In this document: piece by piece, positions 8,511 to 17,413 of the stretch | How the letters are laid out: every line of letters starts with the position of its first letter | Numbering within the stretch: position 1 is the first letter of the stretch | Assembly: GCF_002210165.1 (NCBI RefSeq) | Contig: NZ_AQQP01000013.1 | Span: 98,233 to 162,232 of the forward strand | Source of the DNA: Phaeobacter sp. 22II1-1F12B | Lineage (GTDB): Bacteria > Pseudomonadota > Alphaproteobacteria > Rhodobacterales > Rhodobacteraceae | DNA: 64,000 bases | Direction: 5' to 3' | Made by a program: the position numbers and the translations under genes | The notes under the pieces: model-generated | The model's database searches: none | What the model saw: only the letters and a program-made list of their open reading frames with translations | What the model was told of the DNA's origin: nothing

Positions 8511-9655
8511 CCCTCACCGCTTTTTCTCCCCCCCCGCCCGGCGCCGACTATGACGACCTCCGGCAAGAGGTCCGCGCGTTCCTGGCCGACGAACTGGCCG
8601 ATTTCCCGCCCATAAAACGCGCGCAGTCGTGGAATGGGTTCAGCCGTGATTTTTCACGAAAGCTGGCGCAGCGCGGCTGGGTCGGCATGACCTTCCCAAA
8701 GGAATACGGCGGCCACGCGCGCAGCGCGCTTGAGCGGTATGTCGTGTCCGAAGAGCTACTGGCCGCCGGTGCCCCGGTGATTTCGCACTGGATCGCAGAT
8801 CGGCAGAGCGGTCCGCTCATACTTGCCAAGGGCACCGACGATCAGAAACGCCGGATCGTGCCGCGCATCGCCGCGGGCGAACTGTGTTTCTGCATCGGGA
8901 TGAGCGAGCCGGATTCCGGCTCGGACCTGGCGGCGACGCGCACGATGGCCACCGAGGTCGACGGGGGGTTCCGGATCAACGGCACGAAGGTCTGGACGAC
9001 CTATGCGCATGTCGCCGATTACATGATCCTGTTCTGCCGCACCGGCAAGAGCGACGACCGCCACGGCGGGATGAGCCAATTTCTGGTCGATCTCAAGGCC
9101 ACCGACAACATTCAGATCACCCCGATCATCGACTTGGGCGGTGAGCATCATTTCAACCAGGTGGTATTCGACGATACCTTTTTGCCCTCCGATGCGCTGC
9201 TGGGCGAAAAGGGCGAGGGCTGGTCGCAGGTCATGAGCGAACTGGCGTTCGAGCGCAGCGGCCCCGAGCGGTTCCTGTCGTCGTTTGCCCTGATCGAGGA
9301 ACTGATCCGATTGCTGCGCGACGACGCAACCGAAGCGCAGCAGGCCGAGATTGGCCGTTTGTCCGCGCATCTGATGGTGCTGCGGCAGATGTCACGATCG
9401 GTGGCCGGAATGTTGAACGAAGGAGAGAACCCGTCACTTCAGGCTGCCATTGTCAAGGATCTGGGAGCGCTTTTCGAACAGGACATTCCGCGCCTGGCCC
9501 GAAGTCTTGTGTCGCGCCCGGCGGTGCCTGGCGGGAGCGATAGCTATGCGGCTGTTCTGGCGTATACCGAACTCGCCGTTCCGTCGTTTTCGTTGCGCGG
9601 CGGCACACGCGAAATTCTTCGCGGTATCATTGCGCGGGGACTCGGACTGAGATGA
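8507..9655 (+). CDS. Acyl-CoA dehydrogenase, canonical subunit
   Basis: 382 aa. The N-terminal helical domain contains RGWVGMTFPKEYGG, the FAD motif GMSEPDSGSDL is at 131-141, and INGTKVWTTYAHVADYM forms the beta-domain. The C-terminal SLRGGTREILRGIIARGLGL occupies the region that closes the active site. It catalyses alpha,beta-desaturation of an acyl-CoA, passing electrons to ETF (encoded in this window at 42186-43870). ATGA overlap with the upstream degenerate ACAD implies stoichiometric synthesis. It is followed by the convergent IclR gene after only 40 bp. Confidence 0.9.
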   Translation: MTLTAFSPPPPGADYDDLRQEVRAFLADELADFPPIKRAQSWNGFSRDFSRKLAQRGWVGMTFPKEYGGHARSALERYVVSEELLAAGAPVISHWIADRQSGPLILAKGTDDQKRRIVPRIAAGELCFCIGMSEPDSGSDLAATRTMATEVDGGFRINGTKVWTTYAHVADYMILFCRTGKSDDRHGGMSQFLVDLKATDNIQITPIIDLGGEHHFNQVVFDDTFLPSDALLGEKGEGWSQVMSELAFERSGPERFLSSFALIEELIRLLRDDATEAQQAEIGRLSAHLMVLRQMSRSVAGMLNEGENPSLQAAIVKDLGALFEQDIPRLARSLVSRPAVPGGSDSYAAVLAYTELAVPSFSLRGGTREILRGIIARGLGLR

Positions 9656-9695
9656 TCCCGCCTGCGGAATGACAACAACGGCGGGCGGCACACGT

Positions 9696-10520
9696 CTAGT
9701 GCCGGCCGGTTTCCCCAACCTCCGAACGATAGCCGAGTGCTCGGGAGAGCTGTTCAGCGGCCGTTTTGGCAGCGGCAACATATCGCTTCTTGTTACGCTT
9801 GGCGCGCTCCAGAGGAGCACCAATCACCAATGCTCCTGCCAAGTGTCCGTCGGCGCGAAAGACCGGAACCCCGAACCCCGCTGCATCTACATGCGCGGTT
9901 CCAGCTGTACTGGAATACCCGGTTTTGCGAATCTCCGAAATTAACCCGCGCAGTTCATTTTCATCGGTGATCGAATTAGGCGTCAGCGGCTTTAATTCAG
10001 TGCGCCGAAAATAATCGTCCAGTTCCTGCTGCGTGTCAAAGGCCAGCATGACCAGCCCCGATGCCGAACAGAACAATGGCCGGTTGATCCCCTGTTGGGC
10101 GACATACCGAACGGGCTGGGGGCTTTCGATGACCGACGAATAAATGACTTTCTCGCCGTCCCGGACAGCAAACAGGATGGTTTCACCGGTCTGGTTAACC
10201 ACATCATTCATCACCCCGCGCAGGACCGATTCGAACGGGTGGTTGGTCAGAATTGACTGGGCGAACTGAAAAATCCTCGGACCCAGAAAGTAATTGTCTT
10301 CCTCGCGCATCAGATACCCCTTCTCGGTGAGGGGCCGAAGCAGCACCAGCAAACTGCTCTTGGGGCAATCAATCGCGATGCTGAGTTCCGAAAGAGACAT
10401 GTGACGTTTGCAGCGCGCCAAAAGATCGAACAACGCAAGGATACGCGTCAAGGACCGGGGCCCTTCCGATGTGCGCCCGGCGGCTTCGGCTGGGCCAGAT
10501 TGCGCGGTTTTCATAGTCAT
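9696..10520 (-). CDS. IclR-family transcriptional regulator
   Basis: 274 aa. A winged helix-turn-helix spans about residues 21-83 (SLTRILALFDLLARCKRHMS, then DCPKSSLLVLLRPLTEKGYL). An IclR ligand-binding domain follows, with VRYVAQQGINRPLFCSASG and the C-terminal AGFGVPVFRADGHLAGALVI. The ATG at 10520 is close to a GGAG; the ATG at 10514 (MKTAQ) has better spacing. It is second in a minus-strand pair after the MaoC-like gene (28-bp gap). It is the only IclR gene in the window and sits among the three CACATATGTG sites, so it is the natural candidate to bind them, with an acyl-CoA or the imported acid as effector. That link is inference. Confidence 0.92.
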   Translation of the reverse strand: MTMKTAQSGPAEAAGRTSEGPRSLTRILALFDLLARCKRHMSLSELSIAIDCPKSSLLVLLRPLTEKGYLMREEDNYFLGPRIFQFAQSILTNHPFESVLRGVMNDVVNQTGETILFAVRDGEKVIYSSVIESPQPVRYVAQQGINRPLFCSASGLVMLAFDTQQELDDYFRRTELKPLTPNSITDENELRGLISEIRKTGYSSTAGTAHVDAAGFGVPVFRADGHLAGALVIGAPLERAKRNKKRYVAAAKTAAEQLSRALGYRSEVGETGRH

Positions 10521-10548
10521 GTCTCCAGTGCCGCTATCCGGAACAGGC

Positions 10549-11031
10549 CTATGCCTTTCCTGGCTCTTTATCCGTCATGCGGGCCTTGATCATCCGCAAC
10601 GGCGTATACTCCAATACCTGTTCTCCGGTTTGCTTGAACACCTTGTTTCGCGTCCGCACCAATCCGCGGTTCGGACGGCTCTTCGACCGGCGCGATTCTG
10701 TTACCTCGACCTCACAATGGATGGTGTCCCCGGCAAATGTGGGCCCCATGACCTTCAGTTCCATGTCCAGAAAGGCAAAGCCGGTATGTTGCATTGTGGA
10801 TTGGGTCAAGAGCCCTTCCATAAAGGTATAGACCAGCGCACCGGGCGCGGCGAAACCGGGGATATTGGATTCCTTCTCTCGGAAGTCACGATTGATGAAC
10901 AAGACCTCAAGCATGCCGGTAACACTTACAAAATTCGTGATATCGGTTTCGGTGACGGTGCGGCCAATGGTCCGAAACCTGCGCCCCACTGGCAAATCTT
11001 CATAACAAAACCCGAGTCCTACAGTTTCCAT
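10549..11031 (-). CDS. MaoC-like hotdog protein with non-canonical active site
   Basis: 160 aa from the ATG at 11031; a TTG at 11040 also opens the frame, but AAGGGAA is better placed for the ATG. The start YEDLPVGRRFRTIGRTVTET and the later PGALVYTFMEGLL fit a MaoC/FAS1-type hotdog domain. The hydratase motif D-x-N-P-x-H is not there: the corresponding stretch is FVSVTGMLEVLFINRDF, with no Asp or His at the expected places. Hydratase activity is therefore doubtful. A thioesterase-like or binding role, or a different dehydratase chemistry, is possible. It shares the promoter region 11032-11351 with the divergent ACAD pair and leads the iclR gene. Confidence 0.75.
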   Translation of the reverse strand: METVGLGFCYEDLPVGRRFRTIGRTVTETDITNFVSVTGMLEVLFINRDFREKESNIPGFAAPGALVYTFMEGLLTQSTMQHTGFAFLDMELKVMGPTFAGDTIHCEVEVTESRRSKSRPNRGLVRTRNKVFKQTGEQVLEYTPLRMIKARMTDKEPGKA

Positions 11032-11351
11032 TTCGCACAATTCCCTTGATCAGTTCCATTTTCTGAGAGGGTTCGGCCACATCTTTCCTGCGCCCGGAAC
11101 ACGCCCCGGTTCCTTCACGTTAGGCGGCAAGCTCCGCAGCAATCAATCGACTGCCTCGTTTTTGCGGCTTTCACGTCGATTGAGCACATTCTTGATGAAT
11201 CGCATTCTTCGCTCCAGTGGCCCCTTTTTCCACGCCACAGCACATATGTGGTTTTACGCGGCTGGTGCCGGATAGCGTTTGGGACATACCGAACGCGTAC
11301 CTTACCTTTTTGTGAACAGGCGCCAAATGCCATGACCCGAAGAGGACCAGC
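11032..11351. other. Divergent intergenic region between MaoC-like and ACAD genes
   Basis: 320 bp without a supported gene. It holds the third CACATATGTG palindrome (11241-11250), placed about 100 bp before the plus-strand ACAD start and 210 bp before the minus-strand MaoC-like start. Either or both promoters could be controlled from it. Confidence 0.6.
11241..11250. promoter_or_regulatory. Palindrome CACATATGTG, candidate IclR operator 3
   Basis: Third perfect copy of the palindrome in the divergent region. Its flanks (ACAG before, GTTT after) differ more from copies 1 and 2, so only the 10-bp core is common to all three. Confidence 0.55.
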
Positions 11352-12464
11352 ATGAATTTCGGCTTTTCCGACGAACACGATGCCATACGCGACACGCTGG
11401 CACGAATGCTGAGCGATCACGCCACTCTCGCGGTGGCGCATGACTGTCTTGAGGCTGCCGACGGGTTCGATTCCGCAACCTGGACCGCCTTGGCGGACGG
11501 CGGATGGCTGGGCCTTGCAATTGCCGAAGACTACGGGGGGGCGGCGATGGGGGCGATCGAACTGGCCATTGTCGCCGAAGAGATCGGCCGTAGCCTGGCC
11601 GCCATACCTTTTGGCCCGGTTCTTGGCCTGGCGATCCCCGCGATTCAGGACTTGGGCACGCAAAGCCAAAGGGAAAATCTGCTTCCCCGGATCGCCGAAG
11701 GCCGCATGATCGTTACCGTCGCGCTTGCCGAGGATGGAGGGTCTGCACCGGAACGGGTCTCGGCAAAAGTGCTGCAGGATCGCCTTTCGGGACGGAAATC
11801 GCCAGTTTCGTTCGCATCCGATGCGTCATTCGCGATCGTCGCCGCCCTGGACGAAGGCGGCACCGCGCGCCTTTATCTGGCGGATCTTTCGGACCCCTCG
11901 GTGTCGATCAGCGCGCTGGATGCGATCGACCGCACCCGTCCGACGTCCGAGATCGTCTTTCACGACACGCCGGTTGAACTGCTTCCCGGGTCCGATCCCG
12001 CAGCGATCCGGACTCTTCTGGACGGCGCCGCAGTGTTGGCCGCCTTCGAACAGATCGGCCTGGCCGAGCGGGCGCTTTTCCTGACCAGAGACTATGCCTG
12101 CGAGCGGCAGGCGTTCGGACGCCAGATCGGCAGTTTTCAGGCGGTCAAGCACCGGCTCGCGGACATGTTCGCCAAGATCGAGCTGGCACGGTCCAATGCT
12201 TTTTTCGGCGCCTGGGCGCTGGCGAGCGGGGATGAACGGCTGTCCGAAGCGGCGGCGGTAGCACGCCTCGCGGCTCTCGATGCAGTGCAATTCACCACTG
12301 AGGAATCGGTGCAGCTTCACGGTGGGATCGGGTTCACCTGGGCGGCCGACCCGCATTTGTTTCTGCGGCGAGGATGGCAGTTGAAGGCCGAACTCGGCCT
12401 GGCCGATTTGTGGCGCGAGCGGCTGCTTTGCAATCTGGCGGACGGCCAAAGGGCCGCGAACTGA
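11352..12464 (+). CDS. Acyl-CoA dehydrogenase-family protein, degenerate (partner) subunit
   Basis: 370 aa, starting MNFGFSDEHDAIRDTLARML. The C-terminal helical domain is well kept (CERQAFGRQIGSFQAVKH and ESVQLHGGIGFTWAADPHLF), but in the middle, where the S/T-E-P-x-x-G-S-D loop belongs, it reads ALAEDGGSAPERVSAKVLQ. This is the second example of a motif-less ACAD placed directly before a canonical one, with a 16-bp gap. A GAAGAGGA-type SD lies upstream of the start. It probably forms an alpha2beta2 complex with the 12481-13707 product. Confidence 0.87.
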   Translation: MNFGFSDEHDAIRDTLARMLSDHATLAVAHDCLEAADGFDSATWTALADGGWLGLAIAEDYGGAAMGAIELAIVAEEIGRSLAAIPFGPVLGLAIPAIQDLGTQSQRENLLPRIAEGRMIVTVALAEDGGSAPERVSAKVLQDRLSGRKSPVSFASDASFAIVAALDEGGTARLYLADLSDPSVSISALDAIDRTRPTSEIVFHDTPVELLPGSDPAAIRTLLDGAAVLAAFEQIGLAERALFLTRDYACERQAFGRQIGSFQAVKHRLADMFAKIELARSNAFFGAWALASGDERLSEAAAVARLAALDAVQFTTEESVQLHGGIGFTWAADPHLFLRRGWQLKAELGLADLWRERLLCNLADGQRAAN

Positions 12465-12480
12465 CAAGGACAAAGTGCAG

Positions 12481-13707
12481 ATGGATTTCAGCGACAGCCC
12501 GGAAGAAGCCGCGTTCCGCGCCAAGGCGCGCGACTGGCTTGATGCCACCGCGACCCGCCGCAATGGAAGCGAAAAGGCCCAGGACCATTTCATGGCCCGC
12601 GACGCCGACGAAGTTGCCCGTGCGCGCGACTGGCAGGCACGAAAGGCCGACGCAGGCTGGGCGGGGCTGACATGGCCCCGTGCTTTCGGTGGGCGTGACG
12701 CCACTCCGATCGAGCAAGTGATCTGGAATCAAGAGGAAGGGCGCTACGCCGTCCCGCCCAACGTCTTTCTGATCGGGATCGGGCTGGTCGGGCCTACGGT
12801 CATGATCCACGGCACCGAAGACCAGAAAACAAGATTCCTGCCCCGGGCTCTCACGGGCGAAGACATCTGGTGCCAACTTTTTTCCGAACCCGCCGCCGGG
12901 TCCGATTTGGCCGGTATCCGCACCCGTGCACGCCGCGAAGACGACGAATGGGTGATCTCCGGTCAGAAGGTTTGGACCTCGGGGGCGCATTATTCCACTC
13001 ACGGCATCCTGCTGGCGCGCACCGATCCACAGGTGCCCAAGCACAAGGGAATGACCATGTTCCTTGTGGACATGTCCGACCCGGCCATCGAAACCCGTCC
13101 TATTCGCCAGATTTCGGGCAGCTCCAGTTTCAACGAAGTGTTCATCGACAACCTGCGCGTGCCAGACAGCGCCCGCTTGGGCGGTGTATCCGAAGGGTGG
13201 AAAGTGGCGCTGACCACACTCATGAACGAACGGTTCAGTATTTCCGTCGGCCGGGCCAGTGGCGGTGCGCGGGCCGAGGAATTGATTGATCTGGCTACCC
13301 GTGTCGAACGGAACGGTCGCCCGGCCATCGAGGACGACGAGGTGCGCGCGCGCATTGCCGATTTCATCGCGCGTCAACGCGGACTGGAATTCACCTCTTA
13401 CCGGGTCATGACGTCGCTTTCGCGCGGCCAGGCACCGGGTGAAGAGGGCTCGATCGGCAAGCTGTTGCTGGGCAAGCTGCGGCAGGAAATGGGCGCTTTC
13501 GGGATGGATCTGGCGGGAACTTCGGCGGGCATATCAGCCAAGGTCGGGGATGACGTGGCGCGCTGGCGAAACGAATACCTGACCGCGCCGGGCAACCGGA
13601 TCGCGGGGGGATCGGACGAGATCCAGCGCACGATCATTGGCGAACGCATTCTCGGGCTGCCGCCTGAAATACGCGTCGACAAGGATGTCGCGTTTTCAGA
13701 GCTTTGA
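12481..13707 (+). CDS. Acyl-CoA dehydrogenase, canonical subunit
   Basis: 408 aa from the ATG at 12481; a GTG at 12475 is in frame, but AAGGA at 12466-12470 favours the ATG. FSEPAAGSD at about 134-142 is the FAD loop, WVISGQKVWTSGAHYSTHG is the beta-domain, and the C-terminal GGSDEIQRTIIGERILGLP is the terminal ACAD helix region. Length and RARDWQARKADAGWAGLTWP resemble FadE-type dehydrogenases of steroid and terpenoid degradation. It follows its degenerate partner and precedes a TRAP binding-protein gene by 49 bp, so desaturation and uptake may share one transcript. Confidence 0.9.
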   Translation: MDFSDSPEEAAFRAKARDWLDATATRRNGSEKAQDHFMARDADEVARARDWQARKADAGWAGLTWPRAFGGRDATPIEQVIWNQEEGRYAVPPNVFLIGIGLVGPTVMIHGTEDQKTRFLPRALTGEDIWCQLFSEPAAGSDLAGIRTRARREDDEWVISGQKVWTSGAHYSTHGILLARTDPQVPKHKGMTMFLVDMSDPAIETRPIRQISGSSSFNEVFIDNLRVPDSARLGGVSEGWKVALTTLMNERFSISVGRASGGARAEELIDLATRVERNGRPAIEDDEVRARIADFIARQRGLEFTSYRVMTSLSRGQAPGEEGSIGKLLLGKLRQEMGAFGMDLAGTSAGISAKVGDDVARWRNEYLTAPGNRIAGGSDEIQRTIIGERILGLPPEIRVDKDVAFSEL

Positions 13708-13756
13708 TCTGAATGGGCGCCACCCGGGACCAACGACCAACAAGGAGGAGAATATC

Positions 13757-14902
13757 ATGAAGTTCAAGATAACCGGGATCGCTGCCGCATGCCTGGCAAT
13801 GGCCACCTCGGCTGGCGCGCAAGACATCGATCTGCCTGACGTGATCGCTTGGTCGGCCTATGACACGGGATCGGCCGGTCATGCGCATTCCATAGCCATC
13901 GGCAACATGATGCGCAGCAAATACGGATCGACGGTCCGCGTGCTTCCGGGGCGAAACGACGTCTCGCGGATGACGCCGCTCAAAAACGGGACGGTCGATT
14001 ATTGCCTGTGCGGCATCGCCTCCTATTTCGCTGCCGAAGGGGTTTTCCTTTTTGCTGCGCCTGAATGGGGCCCGCAGCCGATCCGCGCGGTGCTTCAGGC
14101 TGTCGGCGACTACGGTCTGGGTGTCGCCGTCGCGGCCGATGCCGGCATCGAGACGATTACGGACCTCAAGGGCAAACGGGTCGGTCGCGCCGTCAGTTCG
14201 CCGGCGATCGATGTCAACATGGAGGGGCTGCTGGCCTTTGCGGACCTGACATGGGACGACGTGGAGGCAGTGGAATTCTCGGGCTATGTGAACACGCTCC
14301 AGGGCATTCTCGAAGACCGTGTGGATGCCGCCTTTGCACTGACGACGACCACCGTAAACTACCAGATCGAGTCAAGCCCGCGCGGCCTGAAATGGCTTGA
14401 AACACCCGCGGACCAGACAGAAGCATGGGAACGCTACACCAGCGTAACGCCCTTCGTGACACCGCATATGGTGTCTGTGGGGCCGGGCATCGACCCTGCC
14501 TCCCCACTGCCCATGGCGCAGTACCCCTATCCGATCCTGGTCACTAACTCCGATCAGGATTCCACCGAGGTGCGCAACATCGTAGCCGCGCTTGACGCAG
14601 GGTTCGACGATTACAAGGATGCCGCCCCCGGTGCCAATGCGTATGCGATTGATCGCCAGATCCTGTCTTGGGTGATGCCATGGAGCGATGGCAGCGTTGC
14701 CTACTTCAAGGAAAAGGGTCTGTGGACACCGGAAGCCCAGGCAAACCAGGACAAATTGGTGGAACGGCAAGAGGTGCTCTTGCGGGCCTGGGGCACATTT
14801 GTCGGGGACGCTCCAGAGGGTGAAGAAGAATTTGCCGCTGCATGGATGAAAGCCCGTGCCGACGCACTGGAAGCGGCCGGCCACGAAGTCTTTTTCCGCT
14901 GA
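13757..14902 (+). CDS. TAXI-family TRAP solute-binding protein (second system)
   Basis: 381 aa from the ATG at 13757, with an excellent AAGGAGGAG SD 6 nt upstream; the longer upstream frame overlaps the ACAD gene and is not used. The signal peptide is MKFKITGIAAACLAMATSAG, cut near AGAQD. Mature motifs (WSAYDTGSAGHAHSIAIGN, LPGRNDVSRMTPLKNG, DLKGKRVGRAVSSPAIDVN) fit TAXI-type receptors. It is larger than the 323-aa TAXI protein at 1219-2190 and clearly different in sequence, so the two should recognise different ligands. Its stop lies just before the permease reading frame. Confidence 0.9.
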   Translation: MKFKITGIAAACLAMATSAGAQDIDLPDVIAWSAYDTGSAGHAHSIAIGNMMRSKYGSTVRVLPGRNDVSRMTPLKNGTVDYCLCGIASYFAAEGVFLFAAPEWGPQPIRAVLQAVGDYGLGVAVAADAGIETITDLKGKRVGRAVSSPAIDVNMEGLLAFADLTWDDVEAVEFSGYVNTLQGILEDRVDAAFALTTTTVNYQIESSPRGLKWLETPADQTEAWERYTSVTPFVTPHMVSVGPGIDPASPLPMAQYPYPILVTNSDQDSTEVRNIVAALDAGFDDYKDAAPGANAYAIDRQILSWVMPWSDGSVAYFKEKGLWTPEAQANQDKLVERQEVLLRAWGTFVGDAPEGEEEFAAAWMKARADALEAAGHEVFFR

Positions 14903-14970
14903 TGCGACACAGCGCGGCGCCCCACAGGCGCCTTGCACAAAGCAACGCAGCACAAAACTGGAATACGGGC

Positions 14971-16938
14971 ATGGCACAGGAAACACAGGAAGCGCCGGCG
15001 CAACCGACCGGTATGGGCACCCTGCCCGCGTTTGTTCGCTGGTCGCTCGTCGTCTCGGCGCTGCTTTTGACCGCGGCGTCGGTCAACCATCTGTTCAATC
15101 TGGGCTTCTTCATGAACGTCCGGTTGCTTGAAATTCACTACCTCTACGTGATGCTTCTGCTGACGCTGCCACTGGTGTTCCTTGTCTTTCCCTGTTCAAA
15201 GTCAGATCCTTACGGATCGACGCGATGGTGGGATTACTTTCTGGCCCTGCTGGCCCTGATCACCTGCGCCTTCTTTGCCTACTACGGGCGCAGCGTGGTG
15301 AACAAAGGGTGGGATTTCGCCGCTCCTCTTAATGCCGTGATCGCCAGCTTCGCCTTCTGGTTCCTGCTGCTCGTGGCCGCGCGCCGCACCGGCGGCTGGA
15401 CGCTGTTCGCGGTAATCCTGGTATTTTCCATCTACCCCATGATCGCCAACTATGCGCCCGGCCCGATCCAGGGCTTCCAGCGCTCGCCCGTCGAAACGGC
15501 GATCTTCCACGCGATGAGCGGCGAAAGTGTGCTGGGCATACCGATGCGCAGCTTTGTCAATCTTGTCGTGGGGTTCATGATCTTCGGCGTTGCGATGCAA
15601 CATACCGGCGCAGGTCCGTTTTTTATCGACATCGCCTTTGCCGCGCTCGGAAATGTCCGGGGCGGGCCGGCCAAGGTAGGAGTTCTGACCAGCGGGCTGA
15701 CCGGTTCGATGAGCGGCAGCGTGATCACCAATGTGCTGACGACCGGATCAATTACCATTCCAGCGATGAAAAAGGTGGGGTTCAGGCCCACTTATGCGGC
15801 GGGGATCGAAGCGGCGGCGTCGACGGGGGCGGTGCTGATGCCCCCTATCATGGGCGCCACGGCCTTTGTCATGGCGACATTCCTGGCGACCGACTACACC
15901 AACATCGTTGTGGCGGCGGTGCTTCCTTCGCTGTTCTACTTTTTCGGCCTGTTCGCACAAATCGACGCATACTCGGCGCGCAACGGACTGAAAGGCGTTC
16001 CGCGCGCCGACCTTCCCAGGATCGGCAAGGTGCTGCGCGAAGGCTGGTACTTTCTCGCCGTCTTCGGGCTGCTGATCTGGATGTTGCTCTACCTCAAGCG
16101 CGAGGCGATCGCTCCATTCTATGCGACCGCGCTGCTTCTTGTCCTGAACCAGCTGCTCTCAAAATCACGCTGGGGGCGAAAGGAGCTGATGAATTTTCTG
16201 ATCGCCACGGGACAGTTGTTCGTCGAACTTGTTGCCATTCTTGCGGCGGTCGGGCTGATCGTCGGCGGACTGGCGGTGACCGGGATGTCCGGGACGATCT
16301 CGAACGATCTGCTGTTCATCGCGGGCGGCAACATCTTTCTGCTTCTGCTGCTGGGGGCTTTGACCAGTTTCATTCTTGGAATGGGCATGACCGTGACCGC
16401 CGCCTATGTGATTCTGGCGGTGTCGCTGGCACCCGCCCTGGTCGCCGGCGGGCTCGATCCGATCGGCGTCCATTTATTTATCCTTTACTGGAGCATGCTG
16501 AGCTATATCACCCCCCCCGTCGCGCTCGCGGCTTTCGCCGCGGCGGCCATCGCCCAGGCCAAACCCTTTGCGACGGCCTTCGAAGCGATGAAGCTTGGAA
16601 GCATCGTCTATATAATTCCCTTCTTCTTCGTCCTTGATCCGGCGTTCATCCTGCAAGCCGGTCCACTCGAAAGCCTGCTTACGGTTCTGCGCGCCGGTCT
16701 CGGCATTCTGCTGATCTGCGCCGGTATTCAGGGGTATCTGTTTGGCGTCGGGCGGATCGAAACCGGACTGCCAGGAACAATCGCCCGCGTCCTTCTTGGT
16801 ATTGCCGGTCTGGCCTTCGCCTTTCCCTCGAACGCGGGTCTGGCGGTTCCGATCCTCGGCGCGGTGGGCGCAGGTGCCGCTATGGCGGCAGTGGCTGTCG
16901 CTTTGGTGATGGTCTCGGCCAAGCAGGAGACAGCGTAA
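14971..16938 (+). CDS. TRAP transporter fused permease (second TAXI system)
   Basis: 655 aa from the ATG at 14971. An ATG at 14902 overlapping the upstream stop (TGATG) would add 23 residues, and neither start has a strong SD. An N-terminal small-subunit-like part is followed by the large part with GPAKVGVLTSGLTGSMSGSV and ASTGAVLMPPIMGATAFVMA, the hallmark loops of DctM-like TRAP permeases. The C-terminus GAVGAGAAMAAVAVALVMV is hydrophobic. It should move the ligand of the preceding binding protein across the inner membrane using an ion gradient. A thioesterase gene starts 2 bp after its stop, so the transporter is in one operon with metabolic genes. Confidence 0.92.
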   Translation: MAQETQEAPAQPTGMGTLPAFVRWSLVVSALLLTAASVNHLFNLGFFMNVRLLEIHYLYVMLLLTLPLVFLVFPCSKSDPYGSTRWWDYFLALLALITCAFFAYYGRSVVNKGWDFAAPLNAVIASFAFWFLLLVAARRTGGWTLFAVILVFSIYPMIANYAPGPIQGFQRSPVETAIFHAMSGESVLGIPMRSFVNLVVGFMIFGVAMQHTGAGPFFIDIAFAALGNVRGGPAKVGVLTSGLTGSMSGSVITNVLTTGSITIPAMKKVGFRPTYAAGIEAAASTGAVLMPPIMGATAFVMATFLATDYTNIVVAAVLPSLFYFFGLFAQIDAYSARNGLKGVPRADLPRIGKVLREGWYFLAVFGLLIWMLLYLKREAIAPFYATALLLVLNQLLSKSRWGRKELMNFLIATGQLFVELVAILAAVGLIVGGLAVTGMSGTISNDLLFIAGGNIFLLLLLGALTSFILGMGMTVTAAYVILAVSLAPALVAGGLDPIGVHLFILYWSMLSYITPPVALAAFAAAAIAQAKPFATAFEAMKLGSIVYIIPFFFVLDPAFILQAGPLESLLTVLRAGLGILLICAGIQGYLFGVGRIETGLPGTIARVLLGIAGLAFAFPSNAGLAVPILGAVGAGAAMAAVAVALVMVSAKQETA

Positions 16939-16939
16939 T

Positions 16940-17353
16940 ATGAGCGCACAAGACGGCAGACCGGACATCCCCGCCCCGTTCAACGCATTGCTCGGCGTGC
17001 GCTTCGTCTCGTGGTCCGATGGCAAAGCCGAGCTGCGGTTGGCCATCGGACGCGATCACCTGAACGGCGCTTTTTCGGTGCATGGCGGTGTCTACGCGAC
17101 CATGCTGGACAACGCGGTCACCTTTTGCGCGGCCTACGCGGGGGATGGCCGCCCAGGTCATCGCTGCCTTACGCTTTCGCTTACCACCAGTTTCGTCGCC
17201 CCGGCGACCGAAGGAGACACGCTGACGGCCCGCGCGCGCATTGTCGGGGGCGGACGCAAACTGGTTTTTGTACAGGGCGAGATCTTCAATCAGGACGGGC
17301 ACCATCTGGCCCATGGCGATGCCGTGATCAAGCGGCTCGCACCACCGTCGTGA
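16940..17353 (+). CDS. PaaI-type hotdog thioesterase
   Basis: 137 aa. NGAFSVHGGVYATMLDNAVTFCA is a single hotdog helix with the HGG and the acidic residue (D) used by PaaI/YbgC-like acyl-CoA thioesterases; the following LTLSLTTSFVAPATEGDTLTA fits the central strands. It probably hydrolyses an acyl-CoA to rescue trapped CoA or to release an end product. AGGAGA stands 9 nt before the ATG, which itself starts 2 bp after the TRAP permease stop. It leads into the SDR/DUF35/thiolase part of the operon after a 60-bp gap. Confidence 0.85.
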   Translation: MSAQDGRPDIPAPFNALLGVRFVSWSDGKAELRLAIGRDHLNGAFSVHGGVYATMLDNAVTFCAAYAGDGRPGHRCLTLSLTTSFVAPATEGDTLTARARIVGGGRKLVFVQGEIFNQDGHHLAHGDAVIKRLAPPS

Positions 17354-17413
17354 CCACCTGAGTGAACCGATGGTGAGCGAGACCAAACAAACGAAGGACA
17401 AAAGGAGACAGAA

